From Candidatus Omnitrophota bacterium (GTDB lineage: Bacteria; Omnitrophota; Gorgyraeia; Duberdicusellales; 4484-171), in NCBI GenBank assembly GCA_028717025.1, contig JAQUOR010000026.1, forward strand, positions 1 to 12,899: DNA of 12,899 nt. Reading direction: 5' to 3'. The position numbers and the translations under genes are program-made. Shown piece by piece: positions 12,840-12,899 of this stretch. Each line of letters begins with the position of its first letter. Position 1 is the stretch's first letter. The notes beneath the pieces are model-generated. The model worked only from the letters and a program-made list of their open reading frames with translations, ran no database searches and was not told where the DNA came from.

Positions 12840-12899
12840 CTATTTTCCAAAATAACTCTTAGTTTCCGGTTTTATCCAAAAAATAAGCAGAGGAATCGT
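12840..12899 (-). CDS. C-terminal end of a membrane protein, cut by the window edge
   Basis: The minus-strand frame is open from the window edge to a TAG at 12840-12842, giving TIPLLIFWIKPETKSYFGK: a hydrophobic end of a helix followed by a short basic tail, typical of a membrane protein C-terminus. Its stop is nine bases from the start of the DUF2752-like gene, as expected for an operon. Only 19 residues are visible, so the family cannot be named. Confidence 0.45.
   Translation of the reverse strand, partial: TIPLLIFWIKPETKSYFGK

Noticed and set aside
12574..12855. A 93-codon plus-strand frame opposite the DUF2752-like gene
   Set aside because: It is antisense to a gene with a clear family motif; its product is Lys/Arg-rich with no recognisable domain.

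Overview
The window looks like a piece of a Gram-negative, probably uncultivated bacterial genome, most likely Candidatus Omnitrophota. The best pointer is the exported protein at 3512-4630. Just after its signal peptide it carries a TITISTYYPAPYGVYEEL-type segment, followed by VGIGT-x-P-x-x-KLH repeats, a combination I associate with that phylum. The moderate, A/T-leaning composition and the family content (TPR, DUF2752-like, propeller plus TolC-like tail, ArnT/PMT-type transferase) fit. This assignment is inference from family knowledge; there is no rRNA to confirm it.

Layout. (1) 1-3020, plus strand: four closely spaced genes. They are the C-terminal part of a trypsin/HtrA-like protein, a two-CBS-domain protein, an exported peptidase-MA-like protein, and a two-TM membrane protein with a charged tail. 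The protease-like and the peptidase-like protein have both lost canonical catalytic residues. (2) 3021-5948: a repeat- and tRNA-rich region. It holds one intact tRNA-Phe(GAA) at 5542-5614, a 41-nt 5' fragment of the same tRNA at 3193-3233 inside a perfect 120-bp direct repeat, a short tRNA-like relic at 5367-5418, and a degenerate 3' tRNA half at 5831-5862. Between these lie an exported surface protein, an 86-residue membrane protein with its own good promoter, a strong orphan promoter and several hairpins. (3) 5949-8663: three overlapping genes, namely a SAM methyltransferase, a DPM1-like family 2 glycosyltransferase and an ArnT/PMT-like membrane glycosyltransferase. (4) 8739-11235: after a near-consensus promoter come a seven-bladed-propeller exported protein and an overlapping mannose-1-phosphate guanylyltransferase-like gene, ending at a probable terminator. 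(5) 11307-12899, minus strand: a nine-repeat TPR exported protein, a DUF2752-like membrane protein, and the C-terminal end of another gene at the edge.

How the genes may work together. The sugar genes form a plausible chain: the guanylyltransferase-like protein makes GDP-mannose (or a similar NDP-sugar), the DPM1-like enzyme loads the sugar onto polyprenyl phosphate, and the membrane transferase moves it onto an exported protein or lipid. The guanylyltransferase has an altered nucleotide-binding signature, so this chain is a hypothesis. The most unusual parts of the window are the cluster of tRNA-Phe-derived fragments, whose 5' and 3' breakpoints coincide at the anticodon stem, and the pair of degenerate protease homologues flanking a CBS protein.
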